Positions 47,961 through 59,179 of a stretch of DNA of 64,000 bases are shown one piece after another. A model generated the notes under the pieces. The model saw only the letters and a program-made list of their open reading frames with translations. It was not told where the DNA came from and searched no databases. Both the position numbers and the translations under genes were made by a program. The DNA comes from Lycorma delicatula (taxonomy: Eukaryota > Arthropoda > Insecta > Hemiptera > Fulgoridae), in contig NC_134456.1 of NCBI RefSeq assembly GCF_047948215.1, positions 55,011,959 through 55,075,958 of the forward strand. Direction: 5' to 3'. The stretch's first letter is position 1; each line of letters opens with the position of its first letter.

Positions 47961-50929
47961 TGAGATGAAAAGATAATAATAATGTTTTCGTTATATATAA
48001 AAATAATACGAAAATGTAGTAGTTGAACATAAAAGTTCAAATAACATTGTCCTTAATAACTTAAACAACAAGTAATCATTTTTAATTACTTCATAGCTTT
48101 TTGTCGATGACGGTCAGAGATTATATTAATTTAAAAACACATACTTCCGTAACAACAAACCGAAACAAATTTATTATCTTTTTTTTTAAATACGTACTCC
48201 AGATATATTATAAGAATTTAGTAGTCGTTTTTTATGGTGTAGGCTCCTATCATCTAAACTCCCTCCCCCACAAATAACTCTTGAAGACCGGACCATCATT
48301 CTGTACCTTTATCTTTGAATCTGTCTTCTCCAAGGTATTTCATGGGTTTTAACTTGATGCCCGCTGTGCATGTAGTAATTGTAATTACAAGGTCATCCAG
48401 AAAGAAACCAACATTTGATATTCCATATCATCATATTTGCCTATTCATTATTTCACTAGTGGTGGTGTGTCATTACAAACAAATTAAATATTATTTTCAA
48501 AGAATCCTACTTTGTTTTTAGAAATAAAACTTTGTTTGTCATGTCACTGTGTTTTGTTTCAGTCTGCAAACATGTCTATAATGAGATTGTACATTTTTTC
48601 TTGTATAAAAAAAAGATTAAAAGTTAGGAAGAGCAACTTGTTTGTGTAATTTTACTTTAAATTTGGAAGATACTTATAGAACCTGATGAATTTAGATGTA
48701 AATTTACAAATTTCTTTATAAATTATGCTTGGTTTTAAAATCCAGCTTTCATGAATTCTTCCAGACCATACTGCTTCAGTGCTGGTTATTTTGTTGTCCA
48801 CATTACAATGTTGTCTGGCAAATCCTTTTAGTTAATATAATGAAATATAATTATTTTTTTCTACAAACAATTACGTATGGAATTTTGAATCTAATCCTCC
48901 ATTTTCCTATGGCTTTAGCAATTTCAGTTGCATTTCATAAAAAAATTATCCATCAATTTTCCTGAAAATAATTGAATGCTTTTGTAACAGTTCTTCTGTA
49001 TGAAATGCTTGCTAACACCATTCTGAAATCCTGGATATGATTAATGTCTGAGAAAAATTTCAGTTTTTTTTTGCATGCTTAAACCAACTCCTCTAGTTTC
49101 AATTGTTTCAGGTAAAAACAAATTTGTCAAAAAATCAACCGATTCCTTCACAACCACAAATCTTCTTGTACTGATCACCAGTGATTGTTCTTACACCACT
49201 TACTACTGTTTTTACATTACAAATGCTTATAAATGCGGCCATTTTAGTAAACTGTAAATGTTTTTGGTATGGTTACTACTATCAGTCAACGAGCTAGTAA
49301 TTACTGATAAATTTAAGTAAATGAAACGTTTTATTCCCCCAAATTTCAGTATTTACTTAGTAGTATTGGTAAATAGTATTTCAATAAATACTGATAATAT
49401 TAACTGAAGTAGTAATTGCTTTTTTATTCACAAATACTAAATAATTTACTAAAAATACAGCTAGTAATTACTGGTTTTTATTCCCCTTCCTCAGTGTGAC
49501 AATTAAAATTTTCTGCTATTATTTTTATCTTCCGTGAAAAGAATGACTGTTCTAGGATAACCTCAGTCCAACTACTTCCACTACTCGCTCACCTTGTATT
49601 CATCCTCTTAATAAAAATTTGTTTTACAAAATTATTAAAAAATCAGAACGTAAAAAAATTATATATATTGGTACCTTTTTTTATTGCAGGCCATATTGTC
49701 TCAGAGGTGGCTGTAACCCAAATCACAGTTAAAAAGTTAATCTTGTCCTATCTTGACCTAATCAACCCTAAAATTAATGTGGAAACGTTAGCAGTTTACT
49801 TTGTAGCAACACAAATTTTCAACCATCCTTTCATGGATTACCACCCCCATATCCTTGAGGAACATGGATTAATTTTTAAGTTGTCTTTTACATACACATC
49901 TATATGATTTCATTCTTTATTTACCCTTAGCTGAATTGTAAATAATCGTTTTTATGTTTATATCAATAATTTTATTTTTACATTTCTTTATATTAATTAT
50001 TTCACGGTCAGATATAACACAAACTTTTATTTTCACAATACTTTAGATTTCTTGTTTCATCTAATATTTTAATAAACAGATATCCTGTCAACCCTTTATA
50101 TACATTAAATTTAAAAAGAAATTTTCTAAATAATTAATATTTTTATTGTCTTCATATCAATTCTTTCAATATTTATGATTATATCAACCTATTCTTGGTT
50201 TGCTATAATTAATTGATAGGCACATATGTAATAATAATTATTATGTCAACCTTCTGAGCAGATTAAATTTATAATGTCTTAAAAGAATAACATATATTAT
50301 CACTATGTTAACGCTTGCTGAAATATAGCAACATTAATATGTACGTAAAAAATAAATGTTACTAACAATTAATATACTAATTGCTAAGTATTACATGCTA
50401 GCTACACTAATATTTATAAAAATTAACACTAACTATAACAATGTGTTTACTTAAAATAATAGGTAACGGGTTTTTTTGTACATTATTCATGTTGTTAATA
50501 AATATTTAAGCGTAAATTAAGTTTTAGCGTAACCGCTGATGAGTTTATTTGATAAAAACAAAGTATTCCAAGAGTTAATTAATGTCTGACTGTTTGAGGT
50601 TACAATAATATAATTATTAAATATAAAAAAAATTCTTGAGAAGTTTAATGTTTTTATTTTTTCATCTTTGGATTAATTTTTAATAAAATATTTATAATAG
50701 AATCCTTTAATAAAGTCATTGTTTTAAAATTAAGAAAAATAATATTCTCTGTTTCATGTGTTCACTGAACGTTTTTTCGCTTACTCTGATTCTTTTCTTT
50801 TAGTTATCAATTTGAGAAAGAACAGTAAGAAAAAATCTCTCCTATTCATATGGAAGATTCTGAATTCAAATCCCAGTTATTTTTCATATGACGGGCTAAG
50901 AAATGTTACTATGCCAGAGGAGGTAACTT
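47961..50929. other. non-coding stretch
   Basis: No gene was recognised on either strand; short open frames near 48315, 48729, 49075 and 49668 have no family features or splice support. Confidence 0.4.
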
Positions 50930-52010
50930 AAATAGTGCAGGAGGTGCGAAGCTACATAGTGAGTGCCTCAGAGCACAAGGCGACTGCAGAGGTTGTTAAG
51001 GGGTGGTGTCCACCCAGGCATCTTTCATGCTAGAGGGATACGTAATGAAGCCAGGCGTCTGTGTAGGGCAGATATTAATTGGGCTAAGAGAGCTATGTGG
51101 GCTGACCAGCTCTGTGAGATTGATGTTGACATGTGGGGGAGCAGCTGCAAGATAGTAATGAAGAAGTTTGGTCGTTCCCTCCTCGTTCTGCCAAAAGTCT
51201 GGTGGATTGTTTGGAAAAACTATTCCCAAAGGCTATTGAGTGTCTTGGCAGGAAATCGCTCTGGAAGGTTCAGTGCCTCTCTTTAACCGGGATGAAGTAA
51301 CAGCTGCCGCCATGCGGGTTAGGCACAGGAAGAGGCCTGGACTAGAAGGCATCACCATTTAGTCCATCTAGAAGCACTGAGTGATGCAGTGCAGGACCTG
51401 GTCAATGTAGTCCCGCAAAAGCTACAAGATGCTGCTAACTACTGCTTACACATGACTTTGTGCCAGATGCTTGGTTGGTGCTATTGGAAAAGGGTAGGAA
51501 TCAGGAAGTTAATGTCACTGGCTACCGTCCTTTGTGCCTACCGAGTACATTTGATAAGCTATTCGAGCGCCTTCTTGTGGGTAGATTGACGACCGAGTTG
51601 CATGCTAGGGTAGGTAGTATGGTTTTCGCAAAGGTAGGTTCACAGTGCATTCTCTCAACCGAGTAATGAAGCTGGTCGATGAGGCTGCTGCTGGATCCTG
51701 GCGTATCAGGATGATTCCGGTTGTTGAAAACGCTTGCTATAGCCTGCCCTGGCGAGTGACTCATGATGAAGTGGGGAGACGTGGTCCAAGTGCGTAGTCC
51801 AGCGGATCATAAATCTGTACCTGTCCCGTAGGTATGTAGCCGCCAACTCTGAAGTAATGCAAATTACCCATGAGTTGGAGGGTGATGTGTCGCACAGGGC
51901 TCGGTTCTCGGTCTTCTGCTATGGATCATCACATATGATGTTGTGTTGAGAATCGGGTATCCGGAAGGGGTTACGGCTGTAGGTTTTGCAGATGACGTGG
52001 CCCTGGTAGA
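50930..52010 (+). pseudogene. R1-clade LINE ORF2 remnant with RT core
   Basis: The + strand shows an R1-like ORF2 in several frames: NEARRLCRADINWAKRAMWA near 51045-51110, a RDEVTAAAMRVRHRKRPG block near 51290 (normally GRAPGPDG), then DAWLVLLEKGRNQEVN and GYRPLCLPSTFDKLFERLLV (51460-51585). After that come GRFTVHSLNRVMKLVDEAA, a degenerate motif A, INLYLSRRYVAANSE and GVTAVGFADDVALVE with the catalytic FADD near 51980. Deletions remove motif B. It differs from the R1-like pieces at 39640 and 55570. It ends abruptly just before LINE copy C. Confidence 0.85.
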
Positions 52011-52117
52011 ATATTATTTACATTTATAGAAATGTACAGCATAGTACTGTATTTCCAAAAAAAGTGTTTCTATTATTTATACATCAAAGTTATTTTACTA
52101 GTTTTTTTTTTACATTT

Positions 52118-52816
52118 TTTTTTTTTTTCTTCAGTCATTTGACTGGTTTGATGCAGCTCTCCAAGATTCCCTATCTAGTGCTAGTCGTTTCATTTCAGTA
52201 TACCCTCTACATCCTACATCCCTAACAATTTGTTTTACATATTCCAAACGTGGCCTGCCTACACAATTTTTCCCTTCTACCTGTCCTTCCAAAATTAAAG
52301 CGACTATTCCAGGATGCCTTAGTATGTGGCCTATAAGTCTGTCTCTTCTTTTAACTATATTTTTCCAAATGCTTCTTTCTTCATCTATTTGCCGCAATAC
52401 CTCCTCATTTGTCACTTTATCCACCCATCTGATTTTTAACATTCTCCTATAGCACCACATTTCAAAAGCTTCTAACCTTTTCTTCTCAGATACTCCGATT
52501 GTCCAAGTTTCACTTCCATATAAAGCGACACTCCAAATATACACGTTCAAAAATCTTTTCCTGACGTTTAAATTAATTATTGATGTAAAAAATTATATTT
52601 CTGACTGAAGACTCGTTTAGCTTGTGCTATTCGGCATTTTATATCGCTCCTGCTTCGTCCATCTTTAGTAATTCTACTTCCCAAATAACAAAATTCTTCT
52701 ACCTCCATAATCTTTTTTCCTTTTATTTTCACATTCAGCGGTCCATCTTTGTTATTTCTACTACACTTCATTACTTGTGTTTTGTTCTCGTTTGTTTTCA
52801 CGCGATAGTTCTTGCG
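52118..52816 (-). mobile_element. 5'-truncated LINE, family L1w copy C
   Basis: After poly-T (about 52109-52127) the minus strand carries the L1w 3' end and C-terminal coding. Frame 52550-52131 contains LYGSETW, FEMWCYRRML, the Lys codon lost in copy A, and NCVGRPRL; after a small deletion near 52590 the frame 52801-52577 continues upstream with NKTQVMKCSRNNKDGPLNVK. The copy stops at the sequence that encodes CKNYRMK in copy A. It is a 0.7-kb, 5'-truncated insertion. Confidence 0.92.
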
Positions 52817-54997
52817 TGAAAAACACTGAATTTCTCTGAAATTTGCAATTCAAAGGATGATCCAGTTTTTTCTACTAAAAAAGCTCATCCTATAGAAAGA
52901 AATCGATAGTCAAATTAGAAAAGTGTATATGAGGTTGTAAATTAAGTATGAGAAAATGGGAATCATATTTAATAAAAAACGATCAGCTCATCATTCATAC
53001 AGTATTTTACAAGAAAAATTGTTCTGGTTATTTTTCTCTTATGACTGAAAAACTGAATCAGAAAATTGATATTAATTGAGATTCATAAAAATCGGCAACT
53101 CATTCATTATTGACAGATTATTTATTATACACAGATTTTCAAAGTCTGTTGTAAGAAATATGTTAGTGAACCTCTAAAGTACAAAAAAATTTGTACCGAT
53201 GAATTCATTGACCTGCTGCCTGAAGAAAGCAATAAACAATGCATGGAAGCGGGTTTTGATATTTCTTCACTGGTATAAGAAATAAGTTGGGGATTTTTTA
53301 AATATTTTATTCCATACTGCCCTTATCTGGCCCCCAGTGATTTAAACAAATTTTTTCATGAAAATTTTTAAGCTGAATCATTTTAAAGTGACAAAAAATT
53401 ATGCATTCTGTATTTTAACTTAACTTTTAGTTAATTTAACTCTTAATTTGAGTATTCTCTATATGTATTTAATACAATGTCAATTATTGTGATAAAATTG
53501 TAATGGTTTTTGTGCGCTAGTATAAGTGCTAAGTATAATATTATAATATTATCTTTAACTATAATATTATCTTTGACAATTAATTTTATTTTTATAACAA
53601 TTTAATTTAAATACAATTTTATCAAATCATTCACCTAGTCATCGATTTACTATATTAATATAGAAACTGTTAAAATAGGTTGCTATGTATTCTATTTTTA
53701 CACAAATCTTTCTCTTAATAATATCTTTAGGAAGTATTCTTTAGTGTCACTGCTTTTATCTGCCTGTAGCAGTTAACAAGTTTTCTTTCTATGCGACATT
53801 ATTTTTTAGAAAAGAGAGCAGTGATGAACCATAAAATGGTTTAGATTGTTTTTTTAGTTTTAATTCTTTAGATTTTTAGTGAAGCATTCTTTGTGTTGTA
53901 GTTATGAAAAGCTCACGTAATTAGAAAAAAATTCAAATTTTAATATTATAGCGAAATTATAATTTTTCAGGAAATATGAAATCACCATAAAAAAAAAAAA
54001 CATTCCAATGTGTTATACAGAATATAAAAGTATAGCATGTAAATGATTTTGAAAATGTAAACTTGTTACAAGCACACTAAAAGAATATATAAAATTAAAA
54101 TAAAAGACTAATGGAAAGAAAAAAATTATTCCAGAATTTAATTGTTTATTTGTTCATTATTCATTCACATCAGACCAAAATTAGACTATGAAATGTCTTA
54201 TTTCATTCTATTTATTTCATAATACTCTGGTAACTTCATTAATATCTTTTGGCTGTTGTACGATCTGAACATTTCATGAAAATCTCATCTATTCCTTATT
54301 CCTTTTGTTTTCAGGTAAAATTCATCTGCTCCATAGTAAGTTTTCTTTAGCACAAGAAGCAGATTTTTCAAGCAAAATTTTGATATCCTGTGTCAGACAT
54401 GTCTTCTCTTGCTCATATTATGTAACGATTTTCTTCTAAAGTTGACCTTTCTGGTTTTGCATGTATTTCTTACCAGTATTGTTGCTTTTAATACCAGTAA
54501 GCCGTGTTAAGTGATATGTAAAAATTAAAACAGGTTGTTCTGGTAAGTGGTTGCCAAGAAAAAAATGTTTTCAAGACTGTGAGATCCAAAATAGAACAAG
54601 TGAAACACTTATAATTAATTAATTTAATTATCCAGTAACACTGAAAAACACTTTTAGCTAACATTATCGATTAGCATCTATACTTCAACTTTCTGCAGGC
54701 ATGCTCCGAGCATATTCATTGACATTACACATTTCTCACTTACTAGTACATGATCCAAGTAATCAAAAGCCTTGCAGTAAAGAAAAAGGTGGGGTCCCTC
54801 TTCCCTACTTGGTTTACTAAATACTGAATAAGCACTAGCATAACAGTTGTTGACTTATCCCTATCAAAATAAATTTAAATAAGTAAGTAATAAACTCAAT
54901 TAAGTTAATTTTAACTTAGTATTTAATTTATTTAGGTTATATTAGTTTTGATTAACGCTGTAATTTTGTATTTTTGGAATAAATTTTTGTCTTATAG
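52817..54997. other. non-coding, likely PARL intron sequence
   Basis: No exon was recognised. A possible transposase tail near 53290-53350 (PYCPYLAPSDLNKFF) resembles the catalytic PP-S-DLAP-D motif region of mariner-type elements, but the surrounding text does not support it well. Confidence 0.4.
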
Positions 54998-55099
54998 TCT
55001 GGTGCTATAATGGCCATCATTGGTTATGTTTGTACTGCCTACCCAGATACTGAGATGTCACTAATATTTTTACCATTTGTACATTTTAAAGCTCATCAT
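54998..55099 (+). CDS. PARL: PARL/rhomboid-7 mitochondrial rhomboid protease, exon with catalytic Ser
   Basis: PARL is an intramembrane serine protease of the inner mitochondrial membrane, cleaving PINK1, PGAM5 and similar substrates. This 102-base exon (34 codons, phase 0 on both sides) follows acceptor TTTTTGTCTTATAG and ends at donor GTAAGT. It begins with Ser-Gly-Ala, the second half of the GxSG motif, so the first residue is the catalytic Ser; the preceding Gly-Ala must come from the previous exon. The rest, SGAIMAIIGYVCTAYP and SLIFLPFVHFKAHH, aligns with the PARL segment between the catalytic Ser helix and the next transmembrane helix. Earlier exons (N-terminus, first helices) were not found to the left. 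The next exon is 58755-58852. Confidence 0.9.
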
Positions 55100-55390
55100 G
55101 TAAGTTTAATTACATATAATATTTTATTAATTAAAATTTATTTAAAAAATTTTATTATAATATAATAGTGTTTTTTTATTTTTTGAGTTTACAGGTAGGC
55201 TTTATTTCAGTGTTTATGCACTGTGCAGATGCTTTATAATTATGTGGTGCATTCCTTTCGACGTTAGGTTAGTTGGTCTGTGGACAACCATTGGGTGTAA
55301 TAAACCGAGACGTCAGTTGTTGAGCTGTGATTGAACATGCTTCAATTCATGTTGTTTCATTTATCAGAGTCAATTGTTGCAAGAAATATA
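55100..55390. other. PARL intron, left flank of mariner remnant
   Basis: No gene was recognised; the part after 55200 is probably the untranslated end of the mariner element that follows. Confidence 0.4.
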
Positions 55391-55560
55391 ATGTTTCTTT
55401 CTGTTGAGGAGGGCATTTTTCTCGTTGAACACATTTTTCATGAAGGTAACAAGTATATCGATTTAATAAAGCACTAGTTTTCTGAATTGAATTGCTCAAA
55501 GTGGAAGACCACCAAAACTAAACGAACAGAAGCTGCTGGAAATTTCAGCATGAAAGCCAT
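55391..55560 (+). pseudogene. mariner-like transposase (DUF4817-type), N-terminal piece
   Basis: From ATG 55391 the frame reads MFLSVEEGIFLVEHIFHEGN, the first helix-turn-helix of DUF4817-type mariner-like transposases, then a stop and frame change, and SGRPPKLNEQKLLEIS near 55500-55550, the linker that follows that domain. The middle of the protein is missing and the sequence is interrupted by an R1-like fragment in the opposite orientation. The C-terminal piece resumes at 56655. Confidence 0.82.
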
Positions 55561-55569
55561 ATCTTGGGG

Positions 55570-56645
55570 TTAACCAGGCCCAACTATGTCATTCCTGAGC
55601 CCCCATCCAAGGACCGTGACTCAGTCTGTACATTTTCTTGCCTGCCTATAACTACTAGGGGAGGGGTTTATACTGCCTATAATCGGGACCCAATTATGTT
55701 GGGCCCTGATTAACAAATGAACTTACATTTGTTAACCACCAGTTTCAGTCCATGTGTTTGTATCCGCATGTCAGTTAAAGATAATGCAGAATTGCCTCTT
55801 GTCTGTATTTCCTCTTCCGTCCTTCCGCTGACAAGGACCACAAGGTCATCGGCATATGCAATGGTCTCCGTCTGTGCTGGCAGACAAAGTTTCAACACGC
55901 CGTCATAAACCACATTCCAAAGCAGGGGCCTCAGCACTGACCCCTGTGGAACACCTCCAAACAGCTGAAACCAATAACCGCCTTGTTGTGTATCAGCTGT
56001 GGCCCACCTATCCTTTAGATAATCTCCAACCTGCCTGCACAGTTAATTAGTAATGCCTTTCTCTCTCAGCGACACCATAATGGATCCCCACAGTATGGAG
56101 CCGAATGCATTCTTTACATCTAACAAAATCATCATCCGCATATTTCTCGTTCTCCATGTGCCCTCTCTTTCTCTCGCAGCCCAGTTTATCACTCTTGAGA
56201 TCACCTGGGTAGTCGGACTTTCCCTTACAGAAGCCATATTGGTTTAAGTGAATATCCATCCCAGCTTTTAGTTCATCAATTACTGCCAGCATCCTTTTCA
56301 CCACTTTAGCCGTGGTATTTAACAGGCAAATAGGATGATACTCTGCTGGCCAACCAGCTGGTCCTCCCTTGGGGAGGAAGAACACCCATACCTCCTTCCA
56401 GCAAACCGGGAAGAAGCCACTCTCCAGACCCCTATTAACCATGATCTCCCAAAAGATCCATCTCACAAGGCTTTTGAGAATCAGTGCAGGAATCCCATCA
56501 GATCCAGGACTCCGTTTGTCACCCAATCTACCAATTGCCCAGGTCACCTCATCCATCGTGAATCTGCGTGCCTTAGAGTCCTGTTGTCTCTCTATGTCTT
56601 GTTCCTGACAGAACCCCAACCCCAATGAATTACACAAACAATCTT
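55570..56645 (-). pseudogene. R1-like LINE fragment inserted in a mariner remnant
   Basis: On the minus strand, from 56637 leftward: FTMDEVTWAIGRLGDKRSPG, then SDGIPALILK (the APGPDGIP block), WVFFLPKGGPAG and YHPICLLNTTAKVVKRML, then in shifted frames NQYGFCKGKS, MILLDVKNAFGSILW (motif A), FGGVPQGSVLRPLLWNVVYD (motif B) and the 55937-55710 frame with ETIAYADDLVVLVSGRTEEE (motif C as YADD). Order and wording are R1-clade. Frameshifts near 56230 and 56040 inactivate it. Both ends are cut; the leftmost 130 bases (55570-55710) are not clearly coding. It lies in the PARL intron. Confidence 0.85.
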
Positions 56646-56654
56646 ACAAAAATT

Positions 56655-57096
56655 GGAGTCTGGGTCAAATACGCGTTGTGGGTCCAAACTTTTTTAAAAA
56701 TACAGTTAATAGTGACTGTTATTGTGCTGTTTTAACAAACTTCATTAGTCAGTTAACAGAAATGGAAATTATCACGGTTTGTTCAAACAAGATTGTGCCA
56801 CAGTGTACACAACTAACAGGTCAATTATGTTTTTATGAAATGTCTTCGGTGAATGAATCATTTGAAGGGGTTTGTAGCCTGCACAATCACCCGATCTGAC
56901 TATCTTACTTTCTACAGCAGTGAAACAAGAAGTGTATCACAACAGATCACACACAGTTGACGAACTAAAATCCTCATTAACGACATACGTAAGAGACATT
57001 CCAGTACACCAGCTGGTTAAAGTGTTTGAAAACAAATTGAAACATGTGCAGTTTTGTTCTGATGTTGGAGGAGGTCATTTTCAACACTTTTTATAA
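56655..57096 (+). pseudogene. mariner-like transposase, C-terminal piece
   Basis: Reads IRVVGPNFFKNTVNSDCYCA, then VLTNFISQLTEMEIITVC, and after frameshifts HNRSHTVDELKSSLTTYVRD, IPVHQLVKVFENKL and a terminal GGHFQHFL with stop at 57094-57096. This is the C-terminal half of the DUF4817-type mariner-like transposases. Together with 55391-55560 it is one element split by the R1-like fragment. The last catalytic Asp region is damaged. Confidence 0.85.
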
Positions 57097-58365
57097 ACTA
57101 TTCTAGTAATTACAGTATCCATTTTTATAAAGTAATACTAAGAAAATTTCATTACTTTTTTTCTTGTGCACAGCAATTTTCTGAATGCACTGTAATCTAA
57201 CTGCCTATGTGGTTGAAAAATACTTAGTTTATTTTTGTCTGCTCCATAGCAAGGGAAGGTTTAGTAAATCCCCGTTTCTACCATCCTAGTCAAAAAGAAT
57301 AATACTTAACATCCAATTTGTTTATGAATAATTTTAATGATGAAAAGCTAAATGGTTGATTTGACTAAAACACTACTTACTTGCAAGTTCTTTTTTCTTT
57401 TTTTTTAATGATATTTAGTCTATGCTTATGTAAATTTAAATGTGTTTTACACTTTGTGATTACTGTACAGTAATACAGTAGAAACCTAGTAATCGTGACT
57501 TAAAATAGTACTTGGTCTGATCACTAAATATCTTGATTAACCAGAATTATCTTTCAGTCCATTTCTTTATTTAGTATTTTAGACAGCATGCATATTGCTA
57601 TTGTGTAATGATTTATAAAATCTTAATCATCATAAAAATAGGTTTGCGGTTCTGACAATTAAAAGAATGAACATGAGAAGGTGAGATTGGAATATTATAG
57701 GCGGGTACCAGATAATTTTCTTTCCAAGTATGTCAAAAGAATGTTTATGGGAAAGAAAAGATAAATTTTTAGACAAAAACATTATCAATACCTGGTAACA
57801 TATTGTGGTTACTAAACAAGTGTAAAATAGTTATTAATGAAGTGCACCAACTGTCCTTTCTTGCCCGCTTTAAAAGGAGTGGAGGAAATCTCCCAATATA
57901 CCAATGCCAAAATTTCAGATAACTTAAACAGGGATTATTTAGTTAATAAATAGTTTTTGTAATTATTCCTTGAAAAATATTTATTTCTAAACCAAATTAT
58001 GTAATATTTATATTCAGAAGAATTAAATTATGTAATTCTTATATTACATAATTTATAATAATGTAATCAAATTAATATAATTTCTACGTAATCTAACTTA
58101 CTTTTGTTTCCTTTATTAGCTAAACCTCGGTTTACATTTCTACTTTTCTCATTTTAAGTATATAAATTTGAGAACATAGCTTCTAGATGTAAGACAAGTC
58201 ATTCATAATTAGAAGATTAAAAATATAGGTGTAAAAAAAGATTCCCTTGACATTCAAGTTGAATATATAGGGTAGACTTGACCATCAGTTATCTATTTTT
58301 TTTATCAGTGTCTATTTAAAATTCTAAATTTATCTTTAGATCTTACATATTCAAAATTTAATCTT
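57097..58365. other. PARL intron, non-coding
   Basis: No element or exon was recognised. A small inverted repeat with ATTACATAAT/ATTATGTAAT-like arms occurs near 57998-58065. Confidence 0.4.
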
Positions 58366-58446
58366 TTATGAAATAAATAAAATAATCAGTTCTACAACAA
58401 TCTGTTTTTCTGTCTACAGTAACGTTGTGTACAACAATAATGTTTT
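58366..58446 (+). repeat. 80-bp direct repeat upstream of PARL exon, copy 1
   Basis: CTTTTATGAAATAAATAA, then ATAATCAGTTCTACAACAAT, CTGTTTTTCTGTCTACAGTA and TACAACAATAATGTT. The same text with three or four changes is at 59068-59148, on the other side of the PARL exon. Confidence 0.9.
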
Positions 58447-58512
58447 AAATATTAAAAAACATGATTTTTCATCATTTTAAGTTGTTAAATTAAAATATAA
58501 CAATTAAAATTA

Positions 58513-58569
58513 GTTATCACTTGTTTATCACATTGTATTCCTCTAAAAATGTGATAAACAAGTGATAAC
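58513..58569. repeat. perfect 22-bp inverted repeat, 13-base loop
   Basis: GTTATCACTTGTTTATCACA plus TT (58513-58534) faces its exact reverse complement (58548-58569). It is in the PARL intron, 186 bases before the exon, and could form a stable hairpin in the pre-mRNA. It may be a tiny foldback/MITE insertion. Confidence 0.9.
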
Positions 58570-58754
58570 AATGCGATATGCTCGTATATATATAAAAATA
58601 CAAACATGGAAATTGTTTTTATATTTTCATTCATTATATTTGCTTCAAAATTGTTATTAGAAATAATTATTTTATTTGACAGGCCTTAACTAGTCTGTAT
58701 TAACAGGTATGTTTTGCATTAAGAAGTAAATTTAATAATTTTTATTTTTTTTAG

Positions 58755-58852
58755 GCTATAAAAGCAATAATGACATTGGATGCTGCTGGTATTTTATTTA
58801 AGTGGCAATTTTTCGATCATGCAGCACATCTTGGTGGTGCCATAGTAGGAAT
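58755..58852 (+). CDS. PARL: PARL/rhomboid-7 mitochondrial rhomboid protease, exon with catalytic His
   Basis: This 98-base exon follows acceptor TTTTTTTTAG and ends at donor GTAAGA, entering in phase 0 as required by the exon at 54998-55099. It encodes AIKAIMTLDAAGILFKWQFF and then DHAAHLGGAIVG, the rhomboid HxxHLGG signature; the second His of HAAH is the catalytic one. Joined to the first exon, Ser and His are 58 residues apart, exactly the spacing of Ser277 and His335 in human PARL. The exon leaves two bases (AT) so the next should begin a Met or Ile codon and encode the last transmembrane stretch and short C-terminus; I found no such exon before 64000, so it is probably beyond the window. 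Confidence 0.93.
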
Positions 58853-59067
58853 GTAAGATATAAATTAAAAATTTTATTCTTTTACTTTTAAGAGATTAAC
58901 AGTTATAGAGATTAATAGTTAATAAATTATAAGTGCAAACTTATGTCTTAAATATAAGCTAAAAATAAACAGATCCTTGGAGATTTAATCATTTTTGACA
59001 ATCTTTTATATGATATTTTTCTTCATTTATACATCATCATAAAAATATAACTAATTGCTGATGAACT
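58853..59067. other. PARL intron, non-coding
   Basis: Nothing was recognised other than a duplicated GAGATTAACAGTTA/GAGATTAATAGTTA near 58892-58923. Confidence 0.4.
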
Positions 59068-59148
59068 TTTATGAAATAAATAACATAATCAGTTCTACAA
59101 CAATCTGTTTTTCTGTCTACAGTAACATTGTATACAACAATAATGTTA
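59068..59148 (+). repeat. 80-bp direct repeat downstream of PARL exon, copy 2
   Basis: Second copy of the repeat at 58366-58446, same orientation, 702 bases further. The differences include AACATTGTATAC versus AACGTTGTGTAC. Confidence 0.9.
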
Positions 59149-59179
59149 TTTTATATTTTAAGATAACATGTGTAAAATA

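Noticed and set aside
48315..49907. Several 60-80 codon open frames
   Set aside because: No motif, homology or splice signal; expected by chance in non-coding DNA.
51522..51764. Minus-strand frame opposite the R1-like LINE
   Set aside because: Shadow of the + strand RT coding; similar shadows occur opposite 39817-40179, 56047-56637 and 60539-60895.
53040..53400. Transposase tail or host exon (PYCPYLAPSD)
   Set aside because: Only one short motif resembles mariner-type elements and the flanks do not continue the match.
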